Positions 18,913-28,596 of a DNA stretch of 64,000 nt are shown piece after piece (position 1 is the stretch's first letter; each line of letters begins with the position of its first letter). The translations under genes and the position numbers were made by a program. The stretch comes from Acidobacteriota bacterium. GTDB taxonomy: Bacteria; Acidobacteriota; Vicinamibacteria; Vicinamibacterales; CAVVIG01. A model generated the notes under the pieces. The model ran no database searches, had not been told where the DNA came from, and saw only the letters and a program-made list of their open reading frames with translations. The DNA lies in NCBI GenBank assembly GCA_016195265.1, contig JACPZW010000027.1, forward strand, positions 117,293 through 181,292. Direction: 5' to 3'.

Positions 18913-20157
18913 ATGAATGCCCAACGCGTGGTTGCCGACCTGCGCGAGCTCGCCGCGCTCACCTCGACCGCCGACGGCGCGCAGCGTCTCGCCTGGGGGC
19001 CGGTGTGGCGCCAGGCGCGCGAGTGGTTCGCCGGCAAGATCGGCGCGCTCGGACTGCGGATCGAGACCGATTCCGCCGGCAACAACTGGGTGACGCTGCC
19101 GGGGGCGTCACCGAAGACGGTGATCGTCGGCAGCCATCTCGATTCGGTGCCGAACGGCGGCTGGCTCGACGGCTGCCTCGGCGTCATGGCCGGACTCGAG
19201 GCGCTGCGGATGCACGCGGGCGCGACGCCGCCGGTGACGCTGAAGCTCGTGGACTGGGCGGACGAGGAGGGCGCGCGATTCGGCCGCAGCCTGCTCGGAT
19301 CCGCCGCGGCCGCCGGCAGCCTCAAGGTCGACGAGGTCCGCGAGCTGAAAGATCGTCAGGGCACGCGGCTCGTCGACGCGCTCGCTGAAAACGGCGTCCA
19401 GCTCGATCGCATGCTCGACGCGCACGGCGACCTGAAGAAGATCGACGCGCGCGCGTACCTCGAGCTGCACATCGAGCAAGGGCCGGTGCTCGAGTCGATC
19501 AACAAGCCGACCGGCGTCGTGCTCGGGACGTTCGGCGTCGAGCGGAACATGATCCGCTTCACCGGCCAGGCCGCGCACTCCGGATCGACGCCGATTCCGA
19601 TGCGGCGGGACGCGTTTCTCGCCGCGGCCGAAACCGCGCTCGCCTGCCGCGGGATCGCGCTGCGTCATTCAAAGCCCGGCGCCGGCGTCGTCTGCACGGT
19701 CGGCATCGTCAACGTCGAGCCGAAGATCGTCACGGCGGTGCCGGGCGTCTGCGAGATCTCGATCGATCAGCGCGCGCTCGACGCCGGGGTCCTCGCCGCG
19801 ATGCTGAAGGACGCGCGCGAGGCGTCGGAGAAAGCCGCGCGCGACAACAACGTGAAGGTGGAATGGCGCGAGCTGTGGCGGATCAACCCGCGGCCGTTCG
19901 ATCCGGCGCTGCTGCGGCTGTGCGAGGACGCCGTGCGCGAGGAGACCGGCGACGCGCCACGGCTCCCGTCCGGTCCGCTGCACGACGCGGCCGAGATGGT
20001 GCCGCACATGCCGGTCGTGATGATGTTCGCCTACTCGTCAAACGGCTTATCGCACTGCAAGGAGGAAGATACGCCGGCGCAGCATCTCGAGAAGACGATC
20101 AGCGCGTACCTGCGCCTCGTGCAGAAAACGGTGGCTCACGTGAGGGAGATGAAATGA
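18913..20157 (+). CDS. M20-family amidohydrolase (allantoate/N-carbamoyl amino acid type)
   Basis: 414 residues, cytosolic. Family blocks: GSHLDSVPNGGWLDGCLGVMAG (metal His and bridging Asp), DWADEEGARF (Glu pair, one a ligand and one the general base), LELHIEQGPVLE (metal His), the dimerisation lid with FTGQAAHSGSTPIPMRRD, and SSNGLSHCKEEDT near the C-terminus (last His ligand). This set is typical of the Zn/Mn enzymes AllC, HyuC and beta-ureidopropionase, which hydrolyse N-carbamoyl or ureido amino acids. No purine-catabolism neighbours are present, so the exact substrate is open. Start ATG 18913; the end overlaps the next small gene by 4 bp. Confidence 0.9.
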   Translation: MNAQRVVADLRELAALTSTADGAQRLAWGPVWRQAREWFAGKIGALGLRIETDSAGNNWVTLPGASPKTVIVGSHLDSVPNGGWLDGCLGVMAGLEALRMHAGATPPVTLKLVDWADEEGARFGRSLLGSAAAAGSLKVDEVRELKDRQGTRLVDALAENGVQLDRMLDAHGDLKKIDARAYLELHIEQGPVLESINKPTGVVLGTFGVERNMIRFTGQAAHSGSTPIPMRRDAFLAAAETALACRGIALRHSKPGAGVVCTVGIVNVEPKIVTAVPGVCEISIDQRALDAGVLAAMLKDAREASEKAARDNNVKVEWRELWRINPRPFDPALLRLCEDAVREETGDAPRLPSGPLHDAAEMVPHMPVVMMFAYSSNGLSHCKEEDTPAQHLEKTISAYLRLVQKTVAHVREMK

Positions 20158-20324
20158 AGAACCTCTGCTGGCTGTTGATCGGATTGGCGGCGCTGGCGTT
20201 CTGCGTCGGCACGGTGACGGCGTTCGCACACCAGGAATTCCTGCTGCCGCCGGTCGGCTACTGGCGCGGCGCGGTCGGGTTCCTGCTGTTCGCGATCGCC
20301 TTCCGCGCGATGGACACGAAATGA
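20154..20324 (+). CDS. Small two-helix membrane protein
   Basis: A 56-residue ORF whose ATG overlaps the TGA of the M20 gene (ATGA), with GAGGGAGAT as ribosome-binding site inside the upstream gene. Two hydrophobic helices (LCWLLIGLAALAFCVGTVTAFA and WRGAVGFLLFAIAFRAM) are joined by a short loop. Function unknown; it may anchor or accompany the hydrolase. It is followed 4 bp later by a REP pair. Confidence 0.65.
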   Translation: MKNLCWLLIGLAALAFCVGTVTAFAHQEFLLPPVGYWRGAVGFLLFAIAFRAMDTK

Positions 20325-20328
20325 TCAC

Positions 20329-20392
20329 GCGGGTCCGAAAGGACCCGCCCTACATCTTCAAATCTCGCCGGGTCCGAAAGGACCCGGCCTAC
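20329..20392. repeat. Two inverted REPs
   Basis: An inverted GGC-type REP (20329-20353, CTAC foot) and an inverted GCC-type REP (20367-20392, CTAC foot) in tandem between convergent gene ends. Both stems are perfect. Confidence 0.9.
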
Positions 20393-20397
20393 GTGTC

Positions 20398-23309
20398 CTA
20401 CTTCCCGTCCGTCTTCTTATAGAACACCGACACGTCGCGCTTCCCCTTCTCGAGGTACGGGACGCCGCGCTCCATCCAGTCCGGCTTCGGCGCGTCCTTG
20501 AAGAAGTAGTCGAAGTACTCGGCCATGTGCACGGTCCAGTGCTTCTGGTTCTCGCGCTGGCGCAGCCCGTGCTTCTCGCCGTTGTACACGAACATGTACG
20601 CTTCCTTCCCAAGCCGCCGCATCGCCGTGAAGAACTCGATGCCCTGCTGCCACGGCACCGCATCGTCTTCGTCGTTCGCCATCGTCAGGTACGGCGTGTG
20701 GATCTTCTCGATCCAGAACAGCGGCGAGTTCTCCATGTAGATCAGCGGGTTCTCCCACGGCGGGACGCCGATGCGGCTCTGCGTCTTCTCGTACTGGAAC
20801 GCGCGCGACATCCCCGTCCCCCAGCGAATCCCGCCGTAGCCGCCGAACATGTCGCCGACCGCCGCGCCGGCTTCGACGGCGCGGAAAATGTTCGTCTGCG
20901 TGATCATGTACGCGATCTGATAGCCGCCCCAGCTGTGACCCTGAATGCCGACGCGCGCCGGATCGACGAAGCCCATCGTCAGAACGGTCTGGACCGCAGG
21001 CAGCACGCACTTCAGCGCGCTCTGGCCCGGGTAGCCGAGGTCGTAGACGATGTCGGGCTGCAGGATGATGTAGCCGTTGCTGGCGTAGCGCGTGACGTTG
21101 ATGCTGCTGCCGCCGGGCGCCGGCGCGACGTAGCGATGCAGGTTGTTCGTCAGCTGCTCGTAGATGTACACGAGCATCGGGTACTTCTTCGACGGATCGA
21201 AGTGTTCCGGCTTCGTCAGAATCGCCTTCAGATGCCTGCCGTCGGCGTTGACGTACTCAATCAGCTCCGAGCGTCCCCAGCTGTACTGCGCCTGCTGCGG
21301 ATTCGCGTCGCTCACCTTCTTCATGTCCGTGAACGCGCCGCTCGACACCCAGAGATTCGGAAACTCGTCGAAGCGTGACAGCGTGAACGTGTACACGTCG
21401 GCGTCGCGCGCCTTGATCGGCGTGCCGAAGGCCTTGTCCAGCATGACGACCTTCGTCGGGGCGTCGTTCACTCCGGGGGCCCCTGCCCGCCGGTCCTGAC
21501 TCGTGAACGACGCGCGATAGAGACCGCTCGCCTTCGTCCGTTCGTCGACCGCCGACAGCAGCAGCGGCCGCGTCGTCGAGATGGCGGGCTGTTCGGTCTG
21601 GCGGCGCGGTCCGACTTCTTCTTCCGGCTCCTGATTCGTCGGCGCTGCCTCGGTGCGGCTGTAGCGGAAGACGATCTGCTGCGTGCGTCCCGTTCCGGCC
21701 GTCAGCATGTGCGCGCCCGTGCCGTCCGGCTTCACTTCCCAGATGTCGTAGCGATCGTAGAGAAGGACCGACGCATCGCCGGTCGTCCAGCCCGCCTGGC
21801 CGTACGGCGTCGGATGCTCGGGCCGATCGTCGGTCTCACTCTGGAACTTCACGCCGAGGCCCCTGGTCAGATTCGTCTTCTGTCCATCGCTCGTGCTGAC
21901 CGCGTACCAGTTGTCGTCGGCCGTGGAGAAATACAGGACGTACCTGCCGCCGGGCGAGAGCGTCGCGCCGAAATGTTCCTTGTCGAGAATCTTCTGCCGA
22001 GATCCGTCGGCGATCGACACGAGGTAGTAGTCGTCGTAGTTGCCGTCCCACGAGACCAATTGGCGGTACGGGAGGTTGCTGACGCCGAGGAGGCGCGCAG
22101 TGTTGTCGCCGGTCCGCACGGCGGGCATGTCCGGCGTGGCGAGCTGCGCGAAGCGCTTGTCGGCGAGATGGAAGACCGCACGGTAATTGCGCTTCTTTTC
22201 TTCCTCCGCGCGCACCTTCTGCATCGGCTGCAGCTCGGCGTCCTTGTAGTTCCAGATGTCGACCTGGATGAGATCGGCGTTGTCGTTGTTTCCGGGGGGC
22301 TCGGGTGCGCGAGGCGGCGCCGTGCCGAAGAACACACCATCGTCGGCCTTGGAGAACTCGAGGCGCCCGTTCTCGCTGACCGGCATGGCGGTCGACGGGA
22401 GCGCCAGTTCGCTCGCCGAATCCGCCGTCGTGGACCACTGATACAGCTTGTAGCGTGGCGCGGCGCTCTTGAAGTCGTCGCGGTCGCTGATGAAGGCTGC
22501 CTGCGTGTTGTTGGTGTCGAACACGAAGCCTTTGTAGTGACCAGTCCCGGTCAGCAGCGTCCTGCGGACGCCGTTCGCGATGCCCCGGGCGAACGCGCCG
22601 TCGTTGGCCGGCGTCTTCGACGACACGCCGTACGCGAGCCACGCACCGCTCTTGCTCATGCCGTACTCGCTGACGTCGGCGATCGTTGTCTGGCGGCCGG
22701 TGTAGAGGTCGCGGATGACCAGGTCGGTACCGAGCGTCTTCTTCTCGCGCGGCTTCGGCGTCGACGATCCGTTGTCGGACGTTGCCCCCGGCGACGTCGC
22801 GGGCGGCGCCGTCAGGTACACGATCACCTGCGGCGTTTCATCCGGCACTCGGAAGCTCTTCACGTGCTCGGCGAGAACCGTCGCCGTGCCCTTCGTCAGA
22901 TCGACGACGCCGACGCCGTTTTTCGGCATCTCTTCCGGCTTCTTCTTCGCCTTGCGCGCCTGGTCGACATCCTTCTTATATGGCGCGAGGGCGAACGTCA
23001 CAAAACGGCTGTCGGAGTGAAGTTCGGATCGCGGCCGCGCGCCGCGTGAATCTCGGCGTTCGTTTTCAGGTTGCGGACGATGAGCTCACCGTCGCCGTCC
23101 TGCGGCGTCAGCGCGTAGGCCAGCCAGACGCCGTCGGCCGAGAGCGTCGTGCCCTGAATGGATTTCCAGGAATCGTAGACGTCATGCGTGATGGGTTTTT
23201 TCTGCGGTGCGTTCGGCTGGGCGAACGCCGCGGCGCTCCCGATCCAGAGCAGGACGACGACCGCGACGGTCGAGTGGAAACGAAGCCGCTTACGCATACA
23301 CACCCCCAC
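20398..23309 (-). pseudogene. S9 family peptidase split by a one-base frameshift
   Basis: Two frames together make one exported prolyl-oligopeptidase-like protein of about 970 residues. Frame 1 (23309 to 22998) holds the signal peptide (VAVVVLLWIGSAAAFAQ) and the start of the propeller, ending ...RDPNFTPTAVL. Frame 2 (23001 to 20398) continues RFVTFALAPYKKDVDQARK. Reading CCG-GACAGC instead of CCGACAGC near 23012 restores FTPDSRFVTFA, so one base is missing there. The hydrolase part is intact: Ser in GHSWGGYQ, Asp in NDEDDAVPW, His in GEKHGLRQ. The GTG at 23001 could start frame 2 alone, but that product would lack export and a full propeller. It is a recent mutation or a sequencing error. 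Confidence 0.85.
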
Positions 23310-23329
23310 GTAAGCGGGAAGTATAGCGA

Positions 23330-23414
23330 CGGTTCAGGGTTCAGGGTTCAGCGTACGTAGGCCGTGTCCTTCCGGACCCGGCACGACCGGCGGGTCCAAA
23401 AGGACCCGCCCTAC
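23330..23414. repeat. TTCAGGG tract abutting a REP pair
   Basis: Three copies of the 7-nt word TTCAGGG (23330-23352) run into a BIME-like pair: a forward GCC-type REP (23357-23382, one stem mismatch) and an inverted GGC-type REP (23389-23414). It lies upstream of the S9 peptidase gene and downstream of the 23440-24201 gene. Confidence 0.85.
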
Positions 23415-23439
23415 ATATCTTCTAATGCGGTTTTCAGTT

Positions 23440-24201
23440 TCAATGCGCCGCGGCGGCGGCGGCGCTGGTCGGCGAGTGCGGAGGCTGCGGACTGCCGACG
23501 TGCTGGCCGTTCACGATTTCGTACTCGTAGGTCATCTTGAACGTCGAGCGGCCGGCAATCAGCACGTGCGCCACCGATTCGATCGAGATGGGCATGCGCT
23601 CGCCGGCGATGCGCTCGTAGCGGCGCACGATGTCCACGCGGCGCGTCCAGATCGACGGCGCCTTCGACAGCTTGCCTTCGATGCGCGCCAGATCGCCGTC
23701 CTCCGGCTGCACGAAGATCGTGCCTTCGACGAGCAGGACGTCCTTACGGCGCGGCTTCACGCTGACCGACGTCAGGCCGTCGGCCGTTGCGGTGCCCTTT
23801 TCGAACTCGTAGTTGTCGTGGTTGAACGATGCCTTCTGCGGCTCGCGGTTCATCCACATCTTCTGCTCGCCGTCGAGCGCCGCGAGAAAGACCTTGGTTC
23901 GGATGTACTGCGATCCGCCTTCGGCGACGATGCGGTAGCGCAGGCCGTTCGCACGATCGAACTCGGTCCACACGTCCATCCACGCCTTCTGCTTGAACTT
24001 GGGATTCTGCGCTTCCAGATGCCGCAGCGCGCGGTACGGAACTTGCGGCTCGTCGGTCCGCGAGAGAAAGCGCTGCAGCGCGGCCGCGGTGACGTCCGCG
24101 TGGCCCTGGACCTTCGGCGTCTTCGCGTGAAGCGCCGCCATGGACCCCGCCGCCGCAACCACGACGATCAGCCGAAGCAGATGTCGCACCATGACCGCCA
24201 T
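23440..24201 (-). CDS. Exported protein of unknown function
   Basis: 253 residues with a signal peptide (LLRLIVVVAAAGSMAALHA). The mature protein is beta-rich with alternating strands such as GLRYRIVAEGGSQYIRT, DVLLVEGTIFVQPEDGDLARIEGKL, RRYERIAGERMPISIESVAHVLIAGRSTFKMTYEYEIV. This resembles the half-barrel of LolA/outer-membrane lipoprotein-sorting-like proteins, but no lipid-binding signature can be named. The tail is Pro/Ala/Ser-rich. Two Met codons at the start (MAVMVRHLL); 24201 is taken as start. The preceding gene remnant is a decayed cytochrome on the same strand. Confidence 0.7.
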   Translation of the reverse strand: MAVMVRHLLRLIVVVAAAGSMAALHAKTPKVQGHADVTAAALQRFLSRTDEPQVPYRALRHLEAQNPKFKQKAWMDVWTEFDRANGLRYRIVAEGGSQYIRTKVFLAALDGEQKMWMNREPQKASFNHDNYEFEKGTATADGLTSVSVKPRRKDVLLVEGTIFVQPEDGDLARIEGKLSKAPSIWTRRVDIVRRYERIAGERMPISIESVAHVLIAGRSTFKMTYEYEIVNGQHVGSPQPPHSPTSAAAAAAH

Positions 24202-24224
24202 GTTACCCCCAAATCCCCCTCGTC

Positions 24225-24575
24225 AGAGGCGCGCGATTTCGCGCGCCGCGGCGAGGTGCCTCGGCATCCCTGGATCGCGTCGCGCGCCCACCGGGTCGAA
24301 CGATCCGTGTGACATCCTGTGCAGGGATTCGGAATCTCGTATTCGTCCGCTCATCGTTGGCGTGATGAACGCAAACGTGGTGGCTGCGCACGTTCACGTC
24401 CGCCATCCTGCGCGATCTTGAGCATGTGGCACGCGACGCAGTCGTTCCCCGCGCTTCCCGCGCGGTGATGCGTATGCTCTTCAATCGTCGCAAGATTGTG
24501 CGGCCCGTTCGGCGACCCCGGCCCGTGGCATCTCAGACAGGCTGCGCACGGGCCATAAGACGCCCCCGGTCTTTG
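24225..24575 (-). pseudogene. Decayed multihaem c-type cytochrome fragment
   Basis: This 0.38-kb stretch has no intact gene, but three CxxCH haem motifs can be read on the minus strand: CLRCH (24526-24540), CVACH (24426-24440) and CTGCH (24309-24323). The surrounding words GPGSPNGPH, HTHHRAGSAGND, ADVNVRSH, FAFITPTM and YEIPNPCTGCHTDRSTRWARDAI belong to doubled-CxxCH cytochromes. They lie in different frames: an extra A near 24480 separates haem 1 from haem 2, and at least two shifts separate haem 2 from haem 3, with an in-frame TGA. The N-terminus is cut off at the MFS gene end. Confidence 0.75.
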
Positions 24576-24579
24576 ATCG

Positions 24580-25884
24580 CTACAGCATCGTGAACGAGCA
24601 GGAACTGCTGACGGCGGGGAGTGGTTGGCCGCCTACGTCGTCAGGTGGTTGCACGGCCGAGAATTGTCGATAGAGCAGCAGGTCGTAGCCAATTTTCAGG
24701 GTGCCTGCGATGAAGAACGGTAGGTTGATCAGAGCGGGCCTGGCAAACATGAAGCCGACAAACAGAGGACTAATGGCGGCGCCTATCGTCCGTGCGACAC
24801 CTGCTATTCCAGATGCGGCCGATCGTTCCTCCGGACTCACGACGGCCATGAGGTAGGACTGTCTGGTCGGTACGTCCATCTGGCTGATGGTGAATCGCAG
24901 CAATAGCACGAGGACGGCCAAAGATAGCGTCGGCATCAGCGGTACCAAGATGAGCAGAATGTTGGAGGGGAGATGCGTGGCGACCATCGTCCTGATCAGG
25001 CCGATGCGCGACGCGAGTCGTGACGCAAGCAGCGCGGAGATTCCCGCAAAGATATTCGCCCAGAAAAAGATCGCGCCCAGCGTTCCTGGGTTGACGCCGA
25101 ACCGCAGGTAGAACCAATACGCAGCGAAGCTCTGGACGACGAACCCGCCGCCGAACGCGTCGATCGCGAACAGAGCCGATAGTTTCGCGACGACATCGCG
25201 CGATCGCCCGAGTCCGGAGAGGTCGGCAATCGTCGCTCGAAACGGCTTCTTCGCGCCAAAGGTCGCCGCCTCAGCGGCGCGCGAGAGACGAGAAAACAAG
25301 AGCGCCAGGAGCGCGCCGAGGGCGGCGTACAGGATCACTACCATCCGGTAACTGTTCACGGGTGGCATCAGCCTCTCTTGAAACACCCGTGAGGCGGCCC
25401 CGCCGGCCAGCGCGCCGAGCGCGGTCGCTATTGATCCCAGCAGCGTGTACCAGGCAAACACGTCGGTACGGGTCCGATCACCGACCAGATGAGAAAGTGC
25501 GGCCTGCTCAATCGACAGAAATGGGCCAACTTCATTTCCGCTCGGGCTGATGACACCGATGGTGCCGGCGACAACGAGCAGCCACCAGTTCCTTGTCGAT
25601 GCGAAGGCGAGACCGGCACCGGCCATCAGCGTAGCGCCGATCGTGAGCATGCGGCGACGTCCGATGCGGTCGGCGCGAGTGGTGAGGAATAGCGAGACGA
25701 TGGTGTCGCCGACCAGCGTCATGGTTAAGAGCATGCCGGTCTGAGGTTCGCTCAATCCGATGCCAACCAGATAAAAGACCAGGACGACGGACAACGAGCC
25801 GTACGCGAACAACCGGACAAATCGAGTAGCGAAGAGCAGCCACGCATCACCGGTGAGACGTCGGAGTGCGGCCGGTATGAGCAT
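24580..25884 (-). CDS. MFS transporter
   Basis: 434 residues with about 11-12 membrane helices. The MFS motif-A loop is DTIVSLFLTTRADRIGRRRML between helices 2 and 3 (the conserved G..ADR.GRR element), and a second-half equivalent is SRLASRIGLIRTM. An extended cytosolic loop (SRAAEAATFGAKKPFRATIADLS) joins the two halves. Substrate unknown; similar proteins sit with metal and drug efflux genes, as here. It is divergent from the 26034 gene with 149 bp between. Confidence 0.85.
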   Translation of the reverse strand: MLIPAALRRLTGDAWLLFATRFVRLFAYGSLSVVLVFYLVGIGLSEPQTGMLLTMTLVGDTIVSLFLTTRADRIGRRRMLTIGATLMAGAGLAFASTRNWWLLVVAGTIGVISPSGNEVGPFLSIEQAALSHLVGDRTRTDVFAWYTLLGSIATALGALAGGAASRVFQERLMPPVNSYRMVVILYAALGALLALLFSRLSRAAEAATFGAKKPFRATIADLSGLGRSRDVVAKLSALFAIDAFGGGFVVQSFAAYWFYLRFGVNPGTLGAIFFWANIFAGISALLASRLASRIGLIRTMVATHLPSNILLILVPLMPTLSLAVLVLLLRFTISQMDVPTRQSYLMAVVSPEERSAASGIAGVARTIGAAISPLFVGFMFARPALINLPFFIAGTLKIGYDLLLYRQFSAVQPPDDVGGQPLPAVSSSCSFTML

Positions 25885-25982
25885 TTGGCGTCGCCTGTGA
25901 GCCGAGTGCGCCGATGCAAATTCGCGGCGCCTGGTGGCGTGTCGCGAAGATCCAGTTCGCGCCCGTCAACTCCTTACGAAGA

Positions 25983-26000
25983 TGTCAGGAAGATATCAGG
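25983..26000 (+). promoter_or_regulatory. Candidate response-regulator site
   Basis: Direct repeat TCAGGAAGATATCAGG: two TCAGG words 11 bp apart, as expected for OmpR/CusR-type binding. It lies 34 bp upstream of the 26034 gene in the divergent promoter region. The same TCAGG/GTCAG words recur before the regulator gene at 26419-26447. Confidence 0.4.
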
Positions 26001-26033
26001 TTCGGGCGGCATGCGGCGCGCTAGCATGCGGTC

Positions 26034-26402
26034 ATGACAATACACACAGCGCGCGTCTCATTCGTCGGAGTTGGCCTTGTCGTTCTCACCGCCGCCGTCG
26101 GCCTGGCACAGCCCAAAGGCGCGACCGTCACGATCAAAGGTGAGGCCGTGGATCTGTGGTGCTACATGGAAGGTGGCGACCGCGGCCCGGCCAACAAGGA
26201 GTGCGCAACAGCCTGCGCGAAGGCCGGCAACAGCATCGGGATCGTCGACGCGAAGGGCACTGTGTATCTTGTGTCAGGACTCCAGGATCACCAGCCCGCG
26301 CGGGACATTCTCGTCGGAAAAATGAATGAGGCGGTCGAGGTGAGCGGCACGCTGGTCAAGAAGGGCGGCGCGCAGATGATCTTCGTGAAGTCGGTGAAGT
26401 AA
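26034..26402 (+). CDS. Small periplasmic Cys/His protein, efflux-cluster associated
   Basis: 122 residues with a signal peptide (GVGLVVLTAAVGLAQP). The mature domain begins VTIKGEAVDLWCYMEGGDRGPANKECATACAKAG, a conserved three-cysteine pattern, and ends in a small beta domain (GTVYLVSG, VEVSGTLVKKGGAQMIFVKSV). I have seen such proteins next to metal-handling genes, but no structure or function is established to my knowledge. The cysteines suggest metal or redox binding (inference). It precedes the two-component genes by 72 bp. Confidence 0.75.
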   Translation: MTIHTARVSFVGVGLVVLTAAVGLAQPKGATVTIKGEAVDLWCYMEGGDRGPANKECATACAKAGNSIGIVDAKGTVYLVSGLQDHQPARDILVGKMNEAVEVSGTLVKKGGAQMIFVKSVK

Positions 26403-26418
26403 CGGGCGGCAGGCCATT

Positions 26419-26447
26419 CCTGACACAAAAATCAGGAACATTGTCAG
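26419..26447 (+). promoter_or_regulatory. Candidate response-regulator site before the regulator gene
   Basis: CCTGACA...TCAGGAACATTGTCAG: an inverted CCTGA/TCAGG pair and a direct TCAGG/GTCAG pair 12 bp apart, 27 bp before the regulator GTG. It shares its words with the site at 25983. Autoregulation is inferred. Confidence 0.4.
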
Positions 26448-26473
26448 AGTGACGCCGCTAACATTCATGAGTT

Positions 26474-27157
26474 GTGCGTGTCCTGGTGGTCGAAGACGAA
26501 CGCAAGCTGGCTCAGGTCCTGGCTTCGGCGCTCCAGGCGGAGCATTATGACGTCGTGGTTGCGCGGACCGGTGAGGACGGGTTCTTCCGGGCGAACGCCG
26601 AGGTGTTCGACCTGGTCGTTCTCGATCTGATGCTACCCGGTCGCAGCGGACTCGAAATCCTGCAGACGCTCAGGCAGCGGCACATCGAAACGCCGGTGCT
26701 CATTCTGACCGCCCGCGACGGCGTGGACGATCGTGTGCTCGGGTTGGATCGCGGAGCGGACGACTATCTGGTCAAGCCGTTTGCCTTGCCCGAGCTGCTC
26801 GCTCGCGTCCGTGCCTTGCTGCGCCGGGGCCGGCCGTCGGATGTGTTTCGGTTGAAGGCGGCGGATCTGGAACTGGACCTCGTGACACGGCGGGCGGTGC
26901 GTGGTGAACGGTCCCTCGACTTGACCGCCCGAGAGTTCGAGCTCCTCGAGTATCTGCTCCGTCATCAGGGCCACCTCGTGTCGCGTGAGATGCTGGCGCG
27001 CGAGGTCTGGAAGGAGCCGCGGCGGGCGACTCCACTCGATAACGTCATTGATGTGCAGATCACGCGGCTGCGGAAGAAGGTCGACACCGAAGGCGCCGCA
27101 CGGCTCATTCACACAGTTCGCGGCGTCGGGTTTGTGTTGCGAGAAGGCGAACCATGA
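26474..27157 (+). CDS. OmpR/CusR-family response regulator
   Basis: 227 residues. Receiver domain 1-115 with acidic pocket VVEDE, phospho-acceptor Asp in DLVVLDLMLPG, Thr/Ser in ILTARD and Lys in YLVKPF. The winged-helix DNA-binding domain follows (RGERSLDLTAREFELLEYLLRHQ, LDNVIDVQITRLRKKVD). The GTG start is required because the nearby ATG is out of frame. It overlaps the kinase gene by 4 bp (ATGA). Family relatives are CusR/CopR metal regulators; the target is probably the efflux operon downstream. Confidence 0.95.
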   Translation: MRVLVVEDERKLAQVLASALQAEHYDVVVARTGEDGFFRANAEVFDLVVLDLMLPGRSGLEILQTLRQRHIETPVLILTARDGVDDRVLGLDRGADDYLVKPFALPELLARVRALLRRGRPSDVFRLKAADLELDLVTRRAVRGERSLDLTAREFELLEYLLRHQGHLVSREMLAREVWKEPRRATPLDNVIDVQITRLRKKVDTEGAARLIHTVRGVGFVLREGEP

Positions 27158-28596
27158 CACCGTGGTGGTCCGCTGCATCCATTCGTGTCCGGCTCACCGC
27201 CTGGTACGCCCTCGTCTTGTCTCTGATGCTGGCGGTGTACGCTACAGCGACATTCGTCGCAGTGCGCCATGAATTCTTCGAGCAATTCGACGATCAGCTG
27301 CACGACGACTTCGAAACCGCTGAGGGTTTTCTCACCTCCGCGGGCGACGGCCGGGTGGTTTGGTCCGGCGATCGCCGTCACGATCCGGACAACGACGAGG
27401 ATCGCGGCAGCGATGTCTGGTTGGCGAGTGGTGAGCCGGTGTACCGATCCGGCGCGTCTGCCTCTTTGCCTCCGGTGGCGCTCGCGGCGACAACCGCGCA
27501 GCGGCGGTACGAATCAATCGTGGCGGATGGTCACCCGTGGCGGACGCTTACCGGTACGTCCTTAGTAGGCGGACGGGCAGTCGTGTTGAGGGTATCTCGT
27601 TCGGAAACGCACCTTCGCACGCAGCTGTGGGAGGTGCTCGTCGTTCTCGTGTTGGGCCTTCCGGTCGTCGTGGTGCTGGCCGGAGTCGGCGGGTTCGCGC
27701 TGGCACGGCGCGCGCTGACGCCCATCGATCATCTGGCGTCCGAAGCCCGGCGCATTACCGCCGAACGCCTGCACGAACGCCTATCCGTCCCGAATCAACA
27801 CGATGAGATTGGCCGGCTTGCGGCGGTCATCAACGACACGTTCGCCCGCCTCGAGTCGTCGTTCGACCAGCTTCGCCGCTTTACCGCCGATGCGTCGCAC
27901 GAACTTCGCACGCCCCTGTCTGTCATTCGCGGCATTGGTGAGGCCGGACTCGGGGAAACGCGGACGCCGGCGGAATACAAAGAGGCCATGGGCAGCATGC
28001 TGGAAGAGGTCGACCGCCTCACCAACCTGGTCGACACGCTCTTGCGTTTGTCGCACGGAGACGCCGGCACCGTCCGGCTCTCCCGTAGCGCGATCGATCT
28101 CGGGCAGCTCACGCGCGATGTCGTCTCCTCACTCGGGATTCTCGCGGAAGAGCGCAATCAGCGGGTCACCGTCGACGCTGCCGATGGTATTGCAGTGACC
28201 GCCGACCGCCTCGTGCTGCGCGAGGCGATCACGAACGTGGTCGACAACGCGATCAAGTACAGCCCTCGGGCGTCGGCGATTGACATTCGCGTCGACGCGG
28301 ATGGCCACCAGGTGGATCTCACCGTCGCTGACGCAGGTCCAGGGATCGCGGCTGACGATCGCGAACGGATCTTCGATCGATTTTTTCGGCTTGACGAAGC
28401 CCGTTCGCGGGAGAATGGCGGCGCCGGTCTCGGGTTGGCCATCGCCAAATGGGCTGTCGAGGTCAACGGCGGTCACATCAGCGTCGAAAACGGTGCCGCC
28501 GGAGGTTCGGTCTTCCGCATCGTGCTGCCGATTAGCACGCCACCGATAGCCTCAGATCACGAACGCGCAACTCAACGCATGGGGGTACACGTATGA
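27154..28596 (+). CDS. Membrane sensor histidine kinase (CusS-like)
   Basis: 480 residues. Helix 1 (LTAWYALVLSLMLAVYATAT), a periplasmic sensor of about 140 residues rich in Asp/Arg (GDRRHDPDNDEDRGSD), helix 2 (VVLVLGLPVVVVLAGVGGFAL), HAMP, then the H-box DASHELRTPLSVIRG, N-box NVVDNAIKYSP, G1 DAGPGIAADD, F-box IFDRFFR and G2 GGAGLGLAIAKW. All catalytic motifs are intact. It overlaps both neighbours by 4 bp, so regulator, kinase and DUF1259 gene are one transcript. Confidence 0.95.
   Translation: MTPWWSAASIRVRLTAWYALVLSLMLAVYATATFVAVRHEFFEQFDDQLHDDFETAEGFLTSAGDGRVVWSGDRRHDPDNDEDRGSDVWLASGEPVYRSGASASLPPVALAATTAQRRYESIVADGHPWRTLTGTSLVGGRAVVLRVSRSETHLRTQLWEVLVVLVLGLPVVVVLAGVGGFALARRALTPIDHLASEARRITAERLHERLSVPNQHDEIGRLAAVINDTFARLESSFDQLRRFTADASHELRTPLSVIRGIGEAGLGETRTPAEYKEAMGSMLEEVDRLTNLVDTLLRLSHGDAGTVRLSRSAIDLGQLTRDVVSSLGILAEERNQRVTVDAADGIAVTADRLVLREAITNVVDNAIKYSPRASAIDIRVDADGHQVDLTVADAGPGIAADDRERIFDRFFRLDEARSRENGGAGLGLAIAKWAVEVNGGHISVENGAAGGSVFRIVLPISTPPIASDHERATQRMGVHV

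Noticed and set aside
22998..23001. GTGA overlap as true translational coupling of two genes
   Set aside because: The two parts together make one S9 protein with a conserved FTPDSRF joint, so a lost base explains it better.
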